DNA of 64,000 nt from Roseivirga echinicomitans (GCF_001592935.1 NZ_LRDB01000003.1:1-64000); one strand, 5' to 3'; positions 34,545 through 44,104 are shown, counted from the first letter of the stretch. Translations and numbers: made by a program. Notes: generated by a model from the letters alone, not told the origin.

Positions 34545-35021
34545 TTACGGATGCTTCACCCCAGTCAAGAGCATTTCAATTGTCTTTTGTAAACGCTTGG
34601 CTTTCGTTTCTTCACGTTTTGCTGTATCAATCCATCGGGCGTATTCTTTACGGTTGGTATAGGAGAGCGAATTATAAAAAGCTTCGGCTTTGGGGTAAAC
34701 TTTGAATTCGGCTTTCAATGCCTCAGGTACTTCAACCACTCTTTTTTCGGTATCCTTTTGAACGGTTACAGTGACTGTATCTCCATGACCTTTACCAATA
34801 GCAGCCCTAACATCATTCCTTAAAATCAAAATATGGCCAGTACCCATATTGGCGATAGATCCGCGATATGGCTCTCCATCAAAAGTGGCCTTCACCTTCA
34901 CTTGACCTTTCGTGCCAAACTCTTCTTCCACACTAAATGGAAGTGAAATACAGGCCGCTTCTGGCCATTTCTCTCCTCCATTTTGGATGACAGCTTCGAA
35001 CTCATAAATTTTTTCGCTCAT
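34545..35021 (-). CDS. DUF1905/YdeI-OmdA-like protein
   Basis: A 158-residue cytosolic protein with two parts: a beta-barrel-like DUF1905 domain (about 4-95, GGEKWPEAACISLPF and GSIANMGTGHILILRNDVR) and a C-terminal helical OmdA/YdeI-type segment (about 105-155, SYTNRKEYARWIDTAKREET). Proteins of this type are annotated as bacteriocin-protection or OmpD-associated, though the mechanism is unclear. It is convergent with the ZIP gene and divergent from acs. Confidence 0.82.
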   Translation of the reverse strand: MSEKIYEFEAVIQNGGEKWPEAACISLPFSVEEEFGTKGQVKVKATFDGEPYRGSIANMGTGHILILRNDVRAAIGKGHGDTVTVTVQKDTEKRVVEVPEALKAEFKVYPKAEAFYNSLSYTNRKEYARWIDTAKREETKAKRLQKTIEMLLTGVKHP

Positions 35022-35122
35022 GATTTACGGCTTTCACCAAATCTACAATTCCGCAACTAGAATAGAAAACCTCTTTCAGTTAAGCGCATAAATGATTAAA
35101 ATGGGCTGTAAATTCAGCAATC

Positions 35123-37021
35123 ATGAGCGACAGAATCCACAGCCTTAGCGGTTATATGCACGAATACCAAAAGAGTGTTCAAGATCCAGAGTCTTTTTGG
35201 GCAAGAATTGCCGATTCTTTCCATTGGAGGAAAAAATGGGATAAGGTTGTGGAATGGAATTTTGAAACGCCAGACGTAAAATGGTTCGTAAATGGAAAGC
35301 TGAATATTACCGAGAATATTTTAGACCGTCACCTTTATACCCGAGGCGACCAAGCGGCCATTATTTGGGAACCGAATGACCCCAACGAAGAGCACATCAC
35401 CCTCACCTATAAAGAACTTCACGCCAAGGTATGCCAGTTTGCCAACGCCATAAAGGCCAAAGGAGTTGGTAAAGGCGACCGTGTAATTATTTATATGCCC
35501 ATGGTACCAGAAGCCGCCATTGCTATGTTGGCTTGTGCGCGGGTGGGTGCTGTTCATTCCATTGTATTTGCTGGCTTCTCGGCCAATGCGTTAAGCGACC
35601 GTATTAATGACTGCCAAGCCAAAATGGTCATTACATCGGATGGTAACTTCAGAGGCAACAAACAGATTCCTGTGAAAGATGTGGTGGACGAAGCTTTGGA
35701 AAAGTGCGATTCTGTTGAAACCGTAATTAGTTTAAAAAGAACTGGGCAGCAGGTTGAGATGACTGAAGGCCGAGACATTTGGTGGCACGATGCCATTGAA
35801 GGCGTTTCTTCCGAAAACAAGGCAGAGGAAATGGATTCGGAAGACATGCTCTTCATCCTCTATACTTCTGGCTCGACAGGACAGCCCAAAGGTGTGGTGC
35901 ACACCTGCGGTGGCTATATGATCTACACCGCCTATTCTTTTCAAAATGTGTTTCAATACAACCAAGGCGATGTCTATTGGTGCACAGCCGATGTCGGCTG
36001 GATCACAGGCCACTCTTACATTGTATATGGGCCGTTATTGGCAGGTGCTACTTCCATCATGTTCGAAGGTGTGCCTACTTTTCCTGATGCCGGCCGATTC
36101 TGGGCCATTTGCGACAAACATCAAGTCAATCAGTTTTATACTGCGCCAACAGCCATCAGGGCTTTGCAAGCCTATGGCACCGAACCGATTGAACCATATA
36201 AACTAGATTCATTAAAAGTGTTGGGTTCTGTAGGTGAACCTATCAACGAAGAGGCTTGGCATTGGTATCATGACCACATAGGAAAAGGGAAATGCCCAAT
36301 CGTAGATACCTGGTGGCAAACCGAAACGGGTGGAATTATGATTTCGCCTTTGGCAGGAGTTACACCAACCAAGCCCGCTTATGCCACTTTACCACTACCG
36401 GGAGTTCAACTCGTGATTTTAGACAATGAAGGAAACGAACTAAAAGGCAATTCAGTAGAAGGAAATCTTTGCATCAAGTTCCCTTGGCCCTCTATGCTTC
36501 GCACCACTTATGGCGACCACGACCGCTGCAAGCAAACTTACTTCTCTACTTTCCCTAACCATTACTTTACTGGCGATGGTGTTAAAAGAGATGAAGATGG
36601 CTACTACAGAATTCTAGGTCGAGTGGACGATGTGATTAATGTTTCTGGACATAGAATGGGCACGGCCGAAGTTGAAAATGCCATTAACGAGCATCCAAAA
36701 GTCATTGAGTCTGCCGTGGTAGGTTATCCGCACGATATTAAAGGACAAGGGATTTACGCCTTTGTGATTTGCGATATGGAAGGCCGATCTGAGGAAGGAT
36801 TGATCAAGGAAATCAAAGAGACGGTTACCAAAATTATTGGACCAATTGCTAGGCCTGACAAGGTACAGATTGTACCAGGCTTACCTAAAACTCGATCGGG
36901 CAAAATTATGCGTAGAATCCTGAGAAAGATAGCCTCGGGTGACGGTGCTAACTTAGGAGATATCTCAACGCTGTTCAACCCAGAAGTGGTAGAAGTAATT
37001 AAGGAAGGGGCGAATAAGTAA
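35123..37021 (+). CDS. acs: Acetyl-CoA synthetase (AMP-forming)
   Basis: A 632-residue ANL-superfamily enzyme activating acetate to acetyl-CoA via acetyl-AMP. The nucleotide-binding P-loop is ILYTSGSTGQPKGVVHT, followed by the Acs-specific WCTADVGWITGHSYIVYGPL, VDTWWQTETGG, and the C-terminal hinge with GHRMGTAEVE. The catalytic lysine is in PKTRSGKIMRR, where acetylation commonly controls activity in bacteria. Length is in the usual 630-660 range. Monocistronic with its ATG at 35123. Confidence 0.96.
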   Translation: MSDRIHSLSGYMHEYQKSVQDPESFWARIADSFHWRKKWDKVVEWNFETPDVKWFVNGKLNITENILDRHLYTRGDQAAIIWEPNDPNEEHITLTYKELHAKVCQFANAIKAKGVGKGDRVIIYMPMVPEAAIAMLACARVGAVHSIVFAGFSANALSDRINDCQAKMVITSDGNFRGNKQIPVKDVVDEALEKCDSVETVISLKRTGQQVEMTEGRDIWWHDAIEGVSSENKAEEMDSEDMLFILYTSGSTGQPKGVVHTCGGYMIYTAYSFQNVFQYNQGDVYWCTADVGWITGHSYIVYGPLLAGATSIMFEGVPTFPDAGRFWAICDKHQVNQFYTAPTAIRALQAYGTEPIEPYKLDSLKVLGSVGEPINEEAWHWYHDHIGKGKCPIVDTWWQTETGGIMISPLAGVTPTKPAYATLPLPGVQLVILDNEGNELKGNSVEGNLCIKFPWPSMLRTTYGDHDRCKQTYFSTFPNHYFTGDGVKRDEDGYYRILGRVDDVINVSGHRMGTAEVENAINEHPKVIESAVVGYPHDIKGQGIYAFVICDMEGRSEEGLIKEIKETVTKIIGPIARPDKVQIVPGLPKTRSGKIMRRILRKIASGDGANLGDISTLFNPEVVEVIKEGANK

Positions 37022-37133
37022 ACAGAAATCAGGGATCAGTGTATTAGTTAAGAATGAAATCCTTGGTTAAGAATTTCACAGAATGATTGTGTCTAGATTT
37101 ATTTTAAATAAATTAATAGTTCAAACAAACCCA

Positions 37134-38342
37134 ATGTATAAATCAAGTCATACGATACTACTTTTATCAGCCTGTTTTCTTACCCTGTTTTCATGCCAGC
37201 AGGAAAAGAAGGGCACCAATGAAAGCCGCACAACTCAAACCCTAACCATTACTGACGGTGGAATTAAGACTTTGGATCTTGAAGACGGGGTCAATTTTGA
37301 AGGTTTAACAGCTCTCAAATTAGCCTCCATTGATAACAAGGAATACATCACATTCTATGACTATAAAACTCACTCCATTTACTTGTATGACCATGTGACT
37401 AATGACCTTTTCAAAAAAATTAGCATGGAAAAAGATGGTCCTAACGCAGTAAAAAGCGCTAGCAAATTCTTCATACATACCATAGATTCAATTTTTATAG
37501 ATAGCTCAATTGGTATCTACCTAATCAACAGTAATGCAGAAGTACTTACAAAGAAAAGCAAGGGCGCTAGGCATAAAAATGGAGTTGTTATGGTAAGCCC
37601 TGATTCAAAAAGCTACCGCTTCAACCAAGATTCATATTTTAAAAATGGCCAAATAGAAATGGTGATTTCTCAAATACGTAGAAATAGCAAAAGTTATGAA
37701 TACGCAATTTATGATTTTGAGAAGGACTCCATCATCAAGGAGTTTGTTCAAACAGAAGAGATAATCAACAATTTTGATGCGGTATTAAAAGTACAGGAAG
37801 AAGCAAAAAAAAGGCGCGAGTGGAACTCCAATATTTTTCGATTCTTTAACCGCAATAAAAATCATCTCTATAGTAGCACTTCAATTTCTGATAGTCTTTA
37901 TATTTTTAATAAAGGAGAATTGGTTAAAGCAATCTATGCGGGTGTTCCTAAAATAGAGATTGCTGATTATACTGATTACGCAACTATCAGTATAGCAGAG
38001 TACTTTGAAGGAGGAATGAGTATTCATGAAAACCCAAAGCAGCCAGCTTATTACAAACAAATGCTAATGTCTCCTAATGGTCGGTATGTATACAGGGTAC
38101 TTTATCATGGTGCTAAACCAAAATTTGTTGACAGCAATGAAAAACCTATCCCTAGCTCAATTGGAACAACCCTTATTGTAATTGACACTGAAACAGAAGA
38201 ATTGAGCTACCATGAACTGCCAATTGAGGAAATCGACATAGACCGTAATCTCTTTGTCAGCAATGAAGGCATTTTCTTTCGGGTGAAAGACCAACAAAAC
38301 GAAGATCAGGTTCAGTTTAGGTTTTTTAAAGTGACTAAATAA
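37134..38342 (+). CDS. DUF4221-like lipoprotein
   Basis: A 402-residue predicted lipoprotein. The frame opens at 37083, but the ATG at 37134 gives a clean signal peptide (MYKSSHTILLLSACFLTLFS followed by Cys). The mature protein is beta-rich and propeller-like, with repeated aromatic-Asp patterns such as YDYKTHSIYLYD and LYIFNKGELVKAIY. This matches my memory of the DUF4221 family, which is Bacteroidota-specific and of unknown function. No enzyme motif. It lies downstream of acs, but the 112-base spacing does not prove an operon. Confidence 0.68.
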   Translation: MYKSSHTILLLSACFLTLFSCQQEKKGTNESRTTQTLTITDGGIKTLDLEDGVNFEGLTALKLASIDNKEYITFYDYKTHSIYLYDHVTNDLFKKISMEKDGPNAVKSASKFFIHTIDSIFIDSSIGIYLINSNAEVLTKKSKGARHKNGVVMVSPDSKSYRFNQDSYFKNGQIEMVISQIRRNSKSYEYAIYDFEKDSIIKEFVQTEEIINNFDAVLKVQEEAKKRREWNSNIFRFFNRNKNHLYSSTSISDSLYIFNKGELVKAIYAGVPKIEIADYTDYATISIAEYFEGGMSIHENPKQPAYYKQMLMSPNGRYVYRVLYHGAKPKFVDSNEKPIPSSIGTTLIVIDTETEELSYHELPIEEIDIDRNLFVSNEGIFFRVKDQQNEDQVQFRFFKVTK

Positions 38343-38407
38343 ATTCGGCCCACAAACCAAAGTCTTCTTGAAGCCCTGTTGCATGGTTTTGTCTTGTACA
38401 TTTGGGC

Positions 38408-39304
38408 ATGGGGCACGATCATCATCACGGACATCACCACCATCATCATGGAACGGGTAACTTACGCGTTGCCTTCTTCCTAAATCTATTTTTCACGATT
38501 GTCGAAATTGTTGGCGGAATCTATACCGGCAGTTTGGCCATTCTTTCCGATGCCCTTCACGATTTAGGCGATAGCCTCAGCATTGGACTGTCATGGTACT
38601 TCCAAAAACTTTCTCAAAAAGGCCGTGACAAGAAATTCTCTTACGGTTACAAGCGCTTTTCCCTACTAGGTGCTATCATCAATTCTGTAGTGCTGTTGGT
38701 GGGCTCTGGTATTATACTTAGCAAAGCCATTCCAGCATTATTCGCCCCCGAAACAGTAGACGCAAAAGGCATGATGTACCTGGCCATTTTTGGAGTAATC
38801 GTCAATGGAGCGGCCGTGCTGAAACTCAAAAAAGGTTCTTCCATCAATGAAGAAGTCATTTCTCTCCATTTAATGGAAGATGTGTTAGGCTGGGTGGCTG
38901 TGCTCATCGGTAGCTTGGTGATGATGTTTTGGGACTTGCCCATTATCGACCCAATTCTATCGCTACTCATTGCGATGTATATCATTTACAATGCCTTCCG
39001 AAATCTTAAAAAGAGCACATTCATTATTCTTCAGGCCAAACCCAATGAGGTGGACATTGAGCAAATTCACAAAACCTTACTTTCTATTCCTGAAATTACG
39101 GGTGTTCACGATTGCCATGTATGGTCGATGGACGGAGAATACAATGTACTTTCTGCACACCTTGTCATTGAAAAGGAAATTTCTATGGACGAAATGGCCA
39201 GCATAAAATCAAAAGCCAAATCCTTGCTTAAAGAAGAACACATCGACCACGCCACCTTTGAATTTGAAGGGAAAGATGAGCATTGTGGGGGGATGTTAGG
39301 TTAG
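38408..39304 (+). CDS. Cation diffusion facilitator (CDF) metal exporter
   Basis: A 298-residue CzcD/ZitB-like transporter. It begins with a cytosolic His-rich tract (MGHDHHHGHHHHHHGTG), followed by six membrane helices with the zinc-site motif SLAILSDALHDLGDSLSI and a second ligand pair in LHLMEDVLGWVAV. A C-terminal cytosolic domain (about 205-298) contains VHDCHVWSMDGE. It exports Zn2+ or related metals by proton antiport. A TTG two codons upstream also fits, but the ATG at 38408 is preferred. The AlkD-like gene follows after 12 bases. Confidence 0.93.
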   Translation: MGHDHHHGHHHHHHGTGNLRVAFFLNLFFTIVEIVGGIYTGSLAILSDALHDLGDSLSIGLSWYFQKLSQKGRDKKFSYGYKRFSLLGAIINSVVLLVGSGIILSKAIPALFAPETVDAKGMMYLAIFGVIVNGAAVLKLKKGSSINEEVISLHLMEDVLGWVAVLIGSLVMMFWDLPIIDPILSLLIAMYIIYNAFRNLKKSTFIILQAKPNEVDIEQIHKTLLSIPEITGVHDCHVWSMDGEYNVLSAHLVIEKEISMDEMASIKSKAKSLLKEEHIDHATFEFEGKDEHCGGMLG

Positions 39305-39316
39305 AATGAATCCAAC

Positions 39317-39985
39317 ATGACACAGTACATCAACACATTAGAAGCTGAGTTCAAAGCCAAGGAAAATCTGAAAATCGCTTCGGAACAAAAGGCTTATTTG
39401 CGAAACCAGTTTGAGTTCTATGGAATCAAAACTCAGGACAGAAGAGAGATTCAAAAACCATTTTTAGCCAAAGAATACCTTCCCGCTAAAAGAGACTTAC
39501 ACCTAATTGTAAAGAGCCTTTGGGAAAAACCTCAAAGGGATTATCAACTCTTTGGACAAGAGCTTGTCTTCAAATATGTGAAGCAATTTGAGAGAGAAGA
39601 CATCCAGTTGCTTGAATATATGGCAACCCACAAATCATGGTGGGACACTGTAGATTTTATTGCTTATAAACTTATGGGAGCCTATTTCAAGCTTTATCCA
39701 GAAGAAAGACAACCCCAAGTAGACAAATGGCTCAAGTCCAGAAACATTTGGCTGCAACGCTGTGCGCTATTATTCCAATTAAAGTACAAGGCCGATATTG
39801 ACACCGAAATACTAAGTACTACCATAAACGCATTGTTGGGCTCAAAAGAATTCTTTATCAATAAAGCCATTGGCTGGGTATTACGAGAATACAGCAGAAC
39901 CAACCCTGAATGGGTAATTGCATTTGTGTCAAACACACAACTTAGCCCATTGAGCAAAAAGGAAGCGCTGAGATTGATAAAATGA
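39317..39985 (+). CDS. AlkD-like DNA alkylation repair protein
   Basis: A 222-residue all-helical HEAT-like repeat protein. AlkD glycosylases remove N3- and N7-alkylpurines without base flipping. Seen are KTQDRREIQKPFL, the active-site THKSWWDTVDFIAYKL and NKAIGWVLREYSRTNPEWV near the end, all typical of the family. It starts 12 bases after the CDF gene and may be co-transcribed. The alternative is a catalytically inactive paralogue, but the WWDTVD aspartate is present. Confidence 0.9.
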   Translation: MTQYINTLEAEFKAKENLKIASEQKAYLRNQFEFYGIKTQDRREIQKPFLAKEYLPAKRDLHLIVKSLWEKPQRDYQLFGQELVFKYVKQFEREDIQLLEYMATHKSWWDTVDFIAYKLMGAYFKLYPEERQPQVDKWLKSRNIWLQRCALLFQLKYKADIDTEILSTTINALLGSKEFFINKAIGWVLREYSRTNPEWVIAFVSNTQLSPLSKKEALRLIK

Positions 39986-40073
39986 AAACCAAAAATTCTT
40001 ATGTGACGGTTATGTGACTAAGCTTAACAATAATAGCTATATTGATCTAGAAACCACACTTCTTATATGATTT

Positions 40074-41522
40074 ATGACTGATCGAGAGTTGAATATTCTA
40101 TTGAGTGAGTTGCGTTCATTTCCCAGTGAAACGGAATGGCTTGAATTCAAGATTAACAATGATGCTGAACTTGGAGAATATATTTCAGCATTATCAAATT
40201 CAGCATGTATTCATGACAAACCGTATGGGTATATTATTTTCGGTATTGACGATAAAACTCACAGAGTTGTTGGCACAAATTTTAATCCTAATAAGAAGGC
40301 AAAGGGCAACGAAGACTTAGTTCCATGGATTAATAGAGTTTTGAGCCCTAGAGTTCACTTTGAAGTATTCAAGATTAATCATGCCGATGGGGGTGTTGTC
40401 ATATTCCGAATAAAAGCAACAACCAATACACCCGTTTCATTTCAAGGAACTGCTTTTGTAAGGGTTGGTTCTTACAAACAAAAACTCTCTGATAATCCTG
40501 AGAAAGAAAGATTGATTTGGACTAAGAGGCCTGTTGTTCAATTTGAGAATGAAATAGCAGAAGATAATTTAGACATAGATCAAGTATTAAAGCTTTTGGA
40601 TTATCCATCATACTTCGACTTAATGAATCTTCCCCTTCCTTCGAATAAAAGTGGGATTGTTGAAAAGCTAATAAATGAAAAACTTATTCAGAAGGAGGGC
40701 TCTAAATATGCTATCACAAATCTCGGAGCCATATTATTTGCAAAGGAAGTAGAACACTTTGAAACTCTTGAGAGAAAGGCTGTCAGAGTTATTATATACG
40801 ATGGGAAGAATAAAAGAAAAACCATAAAAGAACAAACTGGAAAAAAAGGTTATGCTGTGGGTTTTGAAGGTTTAGTAAACTATATAGATGATCAACTACC
40901 ATCCAATGAAATAATAGATAACGCCTTAAGAAAAGAAGTAAAAATGTACCCCAAGTTGGCTATTAGGGAACTCGTAGCGAATGTAATCATTCATCAAGAT
41001 TTTAGAGAAAGAGGTACTGGCCCAATGGTAGAATTATTTTCGGACAGGATTGAGATCTCTAACCCTGGCAAACCATTAATTAATACACTCAGATTCGTAG
41101 ATCATAACCCTCAATCAAGAAATGAAAGATTAGCCCAATTTATGAGGAGGTTGAATATATGTGAAGAAAGAGGAAGCGGAATAGATAAGGTGTTATTTGA
41201 ATGTGAATTTTTCCAACTCCCTGCTCCAAAAATCATCGAAGGAGAGAACTATACAAGAATCATTCTGTACTCCTATAAGACATTACGTCAAATGGATAAA
41301 GAGGATAAAATTAGAGCATGTTATATGCACAGCTGCTTAAAAATTGTATCCGGAGAATACATGACAAATCAAACACTCCGTGAACGGTTTGGGATTGATG
41401 AAAAGAATTATTCCATAGCATCTAGAATAATATCGGAGACGATTAAATCTGGCTTGGTGAAAGATTATGATCCAGATAGTAGCTCAAAAAAACACGCTAA
41501 ATACGTTCCATTCTGGGCTTGA
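40074..41522 (+). CDS. AlbA_2 (Schlafen-type) and HATPase_c_4 ATP-binding protein
   Basis: A 482-residue regulator-like protein. Residues ~15-125 form an AlbA_2/divergent AAA-4 domain (TEWLEFKINN, YIIFGIDDKTHRVVG, GTAFVRVGSYKQKL). Residues ~290-400 carry a histidine-kinase-like ATPase segment (AIRELVANVIIHQDFRERG, FSDRIEISNPGKP) and the C-terminus is winged-helix-like (MTNQTLRERFG). Proteins of this layout are common in accessory DNA and some serve in phage defence or as transcriptional regulators. It stands alone, looks AT-rich against its neighbours, and is flanked by similar TATGTGACT stretches (40011-40027 and 41536-41552). Confidence 0.82.
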   Translation: MTDRELNILLSELRSFPSETEWLEFKINNDAELGEYISALSNSACIHDKPYGYIIFGIDDKTHRVVGTNFNPNKKAKGNEDLVPWINRVLSPRVHFEVFKINHADGGVVIFRIKATTNTPVSFQGTAFVRVGSYKQKLSDNPEKERLIWTKRPVVQFENEIAEDNLDIDQVLKLLDYPSYFDLMNLPLPSNKSGIVEKLINEKLIQKEGSKYAITNLGAILFAKEVEHFETLERKAVRVIIYDGKNKRKTIKEQTGKKGYAVGFEGLVNYIDDQLPSNEIIDNALRKEVKMYPKLAIRELVANVIIHQDFRERGTGPMVELFSDRIEISNPGKPLINTLRFVDHNPQSRNERLAQFMRRLNICEERGSGIDKVLFECEFFQLPAPKIIEGENYTRIILYSYKTLRQMDKEDKIRACYMHSCLKIVSGEYMTNQTLRERFGIDEKNYSIASRIISETIKSGLVKDYDPDSSSKKHAKYVPFWA

Positions 41523-41655
41523 CTTAAGTAACGCCTATGTGACTGAGTGTAATGAAACCACTTTCAAACAGCCCTAAAAGTGTCCTTTTTATGTGATCGA
41601 GTTCTAAAACTTGTTTCTGTCAAGACTATTGGTTACTTCCTTAGACTACACTCTC

Positions 41656-42336
41656 CTAACTCAACACCGCAATATTCGGAATAACAATTTGACTGCGAGA
41701 GTAGGACAATGCTCCTTCTTCTTTGAGTTCGTTGATAATGGTGGTTACGGTTTGGCGAGAAGAGCTGATCAAACTGGCGATTTCATTATGGGTTAAGTAG
41801 TTTTTAATCAACACACCTTCGGGAGTGTCTTTGCCTTCATTGATCGCCCACATTTTAAGGAAGTCTTTGAGCCTTTCTTTTACATCTTTAAACACCAAAT
41901 TGGCATGTCGATGCTCGAGTTTGCGCAGCTTATCCCCGATCTTTTTGGTGAAGTTTAAGCACAGCATTGGGTGTTTGTGCATCAACTCTTCAAACTCGTC
42001 CATGGTAAAAGTGCAGAGAATTACTTCGCTAGAGAGTATTTCGGCATACTCATGACTGAGCGTAAGCATATTGAAAGAGATTTCGCCAAACAGGTCGCCA
42101 GTAAGCAAAATGTCCTTGATCATTTCATTGCCCGACTGGTCCATTTCGCTGATTTTTATTTTCCCGTTAATGAGAAAGTAAACGCGTTTCACCTCATCGC
42201 TAGCAAAGTAAATGGTGTGGCCTTTCTTCATTCTTACGAATTTAGAAATACCACAAAGGTCATTGATTTGTTCTTTTGTGAGGTTTGAGAAAAGGTCGTA
42301 GTTCCTCAAATACCAGTACTTAATTTCTCTTTGCAT
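41656..42336 (-). CDS. Crp/Fnr-family transcriptional regulator
   Basis: A 226-residue regulator: a cyclic-nucleotide-binding-like beta-roll (about 20-125, KKGHTIYFASDEVKRVYFLI and LLTGDLFGEISF), a dimer helix, and a Crp-type helix-turn-helix (about 175-215, LTHNEIASLISSSRQTVTTI). There are no Fnr-like N-terminal cysteines for an iron-sulfur cluster. It begins five bases after the LysE-like stop and so is the third gene of the ATP-grasp/LysE/Crp cassette, a likely local regulator. Confidence 0.92.
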   Translation of the reverse strand: MQREIKYWYLRNYDLFSNLTKEQINDLCGISKFVRMKKGHTIYFASDEVKRVYFLINGKIKISEMDQSGNEMIKDILLTGDLFGEISFNMLTLSHEYAEILSSEVILCTFTMDEFEELMHKHPMLCLNFTKKIGDKLRKLEHRHANLVFKDVKERLKDFLKMWAINEGKDTPEGVLIKNYLTHNEIASLISSSRQTVTTIINELKEEGALSYSRSQIVIPNIAVLS

Positions 42337-42341
42337 TGCTC

Positions 42342-42965
42342 TTACAGGTTTATTACCAGTTGAAAAACTGCCACTGCGAGGATTACTGCCCCGAGTATTT
42401 TGTTGTAGTTCTTCGTTAATTTCATGTATACAAACTCCCTCTTTTTCGAGGTAAATACCGCCACCAAATATTGTAGCAGAAAAGCCCCTGCAGCAGTGCC
42501 AATTACGAATGCGGCTTGCACAGGCCAGCGCTCATCCGTAAGCAGATTGTTGCTTCTGAGGTTTGTAATAATGAAGAGCCAAAAAGGATATAATTGAGGG
42601 TTTAGAATTCCGAAACCCATACCGCGCCATACGTGGTTGCCTTTATCTGGACTGTCCTTTTCACTTGCCTCAGTGGGCTTTTGAAATATCAGATATATTC
42701 CAAAAATGAATAAAACACCGATTGTCAGGTATTTGAGGTAGTCATCGAGGTATTCGTAACGACTGAGTAAATTCGAACTACCCAAGGCCAAAGCGCTATA
42801 GAATAATTCGGGTAAACTTCCCCCAAAACCGAAAAGTATGGCTGATTTTTTATTGTACCGAAGGGCAGTTCTGATGGTGCCGAAATTTACCGGCCCCAAT
42901 TGAATCGACCCTGCGAAACTAATTGCTGTTGCTAAAATTAAAGCTTGAAATATGTGCCAAATCAT
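42342..42965 (-). CDS. LysE-family amino acid/metabolite exporter
   Basis: A 207-residue protein with about six membrane helices. The N-terminal FAGSIQLGPVNFGTIRTAL is close to the LysE/RhtB signature (GPxxxxxxxxA), and FGFGGSLPELFYSALAL follows. LysE exporters remove basic or other amino acids and some small peptides. The ATG overlaps the stop of the ATP-grasp gene by four bases, pointing to coupled translation and a shared substrate. Confidence 0.82.
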   Translation of the reverse strand: MIWHIFQALILATAISFAGSIQLGPVNFGTIRTALRYNKKSAILFGFGGSLPELFYSALALGSSNLLSRYEYLDDYLKYLTIGVLFIFGIYLIFQKPTEASEKDSPDKGNHVWRGMGFGILNPQLYPFWLFIITNLRSNNLLTDERWPVQAAFVIGTAAGAFLLQYLVAVFTSKKREFVYMKLTKNYNKILGAVILAVAVFQLVINL

Positions 42966-44026
42966 GTAGTCATGCTTTGGTTTACAGTTTCATTTTTCTC
43001 ACGCCCAAAGTGTGATTTAATCAAGCGCGCCATTTCAAAAACTGGAGTCACTTTTACCCCTTGTTTTATATTGGCCTTACTCACCCTGTACATCATGGTC
43101 ATGTTCTGGGCAATTTCTTTATAAGCCCTGAACAATGAATAAGATGGGTCGTAAATGTGCGCTGGTTCCGAAGTTACTCCGTTTAGTTCTAAAATTTTGA
43201 TGTTTTCTCCTTTGTAAAGGTCTTCCACCGATTTCACTTTTAAGTCAAACCGACCGAAATAGAAACCATCAATTTCAGAAGCTACATCATCAAACACTTC
43301 CACCAATTGGTCATTCAGCAAATGCATTGCACTTAAAAACTTGGTGCCTCGGCAGTGATTTCCAATGGGTTCCAGATTTCTCTTTTCACCTTCAGGAAGC
43401 ACTTCATTCATCGCAGCGCCTAGTCTTTTCGTCATGCTTTCCAACTGAAGTCTAGCGCGGTCATCGTATTCCATCAGTTCGCGAATAGTGGATTTACCAT
43501 CACCTGTTACCGTCAAAAACTCTTTGACTACGATAGAGGTAATTCCCGTTTCATCGCTGTCTGGGAAACGATAGTACAAAACGCCCAACTCGATATCAAA
43601 ACTCACATATTCCTGAATAATGAAATCCTCCTTCGACCTTTTGATGTACCGATCCAATGCCGCTACATTTTCAACTTTCTCCACCTCATTCCCACGCTCG
43701 CCTACATTGGGTTTCACAATAATCGGAAACTCCAATTGGATGCTTTTCAACTCCTGCATTACGTTTTCACAAGGCGTTAGCTTTTTGAAGAAAAGGGTTT
43801 TGGGTAAATACTTCGCATCGATTTTCTTAAGAATATCAATTTTCGATTCGCCAAAAACACCTCCGTGCTCTATACCTGGGTTGGCTGCCGTAAAGTAAGT
43901 GAACGACCGTGCTCTGATAGCAAGGTAAATCCACCATGGCACCAAAGGTGTAAAAAACAACCAAAAGGGCCAGTACTCATAACTCAACCACTTGACGATA
44001 AACAGGGGTAACTTCTTTTTCTTCAT
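42962..44026 (-). CDS. Membrane-associated ATP-grasp ligase
   Basis: A 354-residue protein when started at the ATG at 44026; a longer frame upstream is rich in unlikely sequence. Residues ~5-40 hold hydrophobic aromatic-rich segments (WPFWLFFTPLVPWWIYLAI), then a conserved TAANPGIEHGGVFGESK motif. Residues ~100-310 form an ATP-grasp core (FPIIVKPNVGERGNEVEKV, FIIQEYVSFDIELGVLYY, FGRFDLKVKS, KILELNGVTSEPAHIYD). ATP-grasp ligases join a carboxylate to an amine, often making peptides. Substrates are unknown here. Overlap with a LysE exporter suggests that the product is exported. Confidence 0.78.
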   Translation of the reverse strand: MKKKKLPLFIVKWLSYEYWPFWLFFTPLVPWWIYLAIRARSFTYFTAANPGIEHGGVFGESKIDILKKIDAKYLPKTLFFKKLTPCENVMQELKSIQLEFPIIVKPNVGERGNEVEKVENVAALDRYIKRSKEDFIIQEYVSFDIELGVLYYRFPDSDETGITSIVVKEFLTVTGDGKSTIRELMEYDDRARLQLESMTKRLGAAMNEVLPEGEKRNLEPIGNHCRGTKFLSAMHLLNDQLVEVFDDVASEIDGFYFGRFDLKVKSVEDLYKGENIKILELNGVTSEPAHIYDPSYSLFRAYKEIAQNMTMMYRVSKANIKQGVKVTPVFEMARLIKSHFGREKNETVNQSMTT

Positions 44027-44035
44027 TTGCGGGTC

Positions 44036-44043
44036 GAAAGATA
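44036..44043 (-). promoter_or_regulatory. Near-consensus -7 box for the ATP-grasp operon
   Basis: On the minus strand TATCTTTC differs from TAnnTTTG by its last base and lies just upstream of the ATG at 44026, supporting that start over the longer frame. Confidence 0.35.
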
Positions 44044-44104
44044 AACAACCGATTAAAACCTTAGACACTTTTAGCTCTACTTTAATTAGCAAGCCATACT
44101 TGTC

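Noticed and set aside
38397-38404. TACATTTG as the CDF promoter
   Set aside because: It abuts the ATG at 38408, which would make the transcript leaderless, and the -33 spacing is too short.
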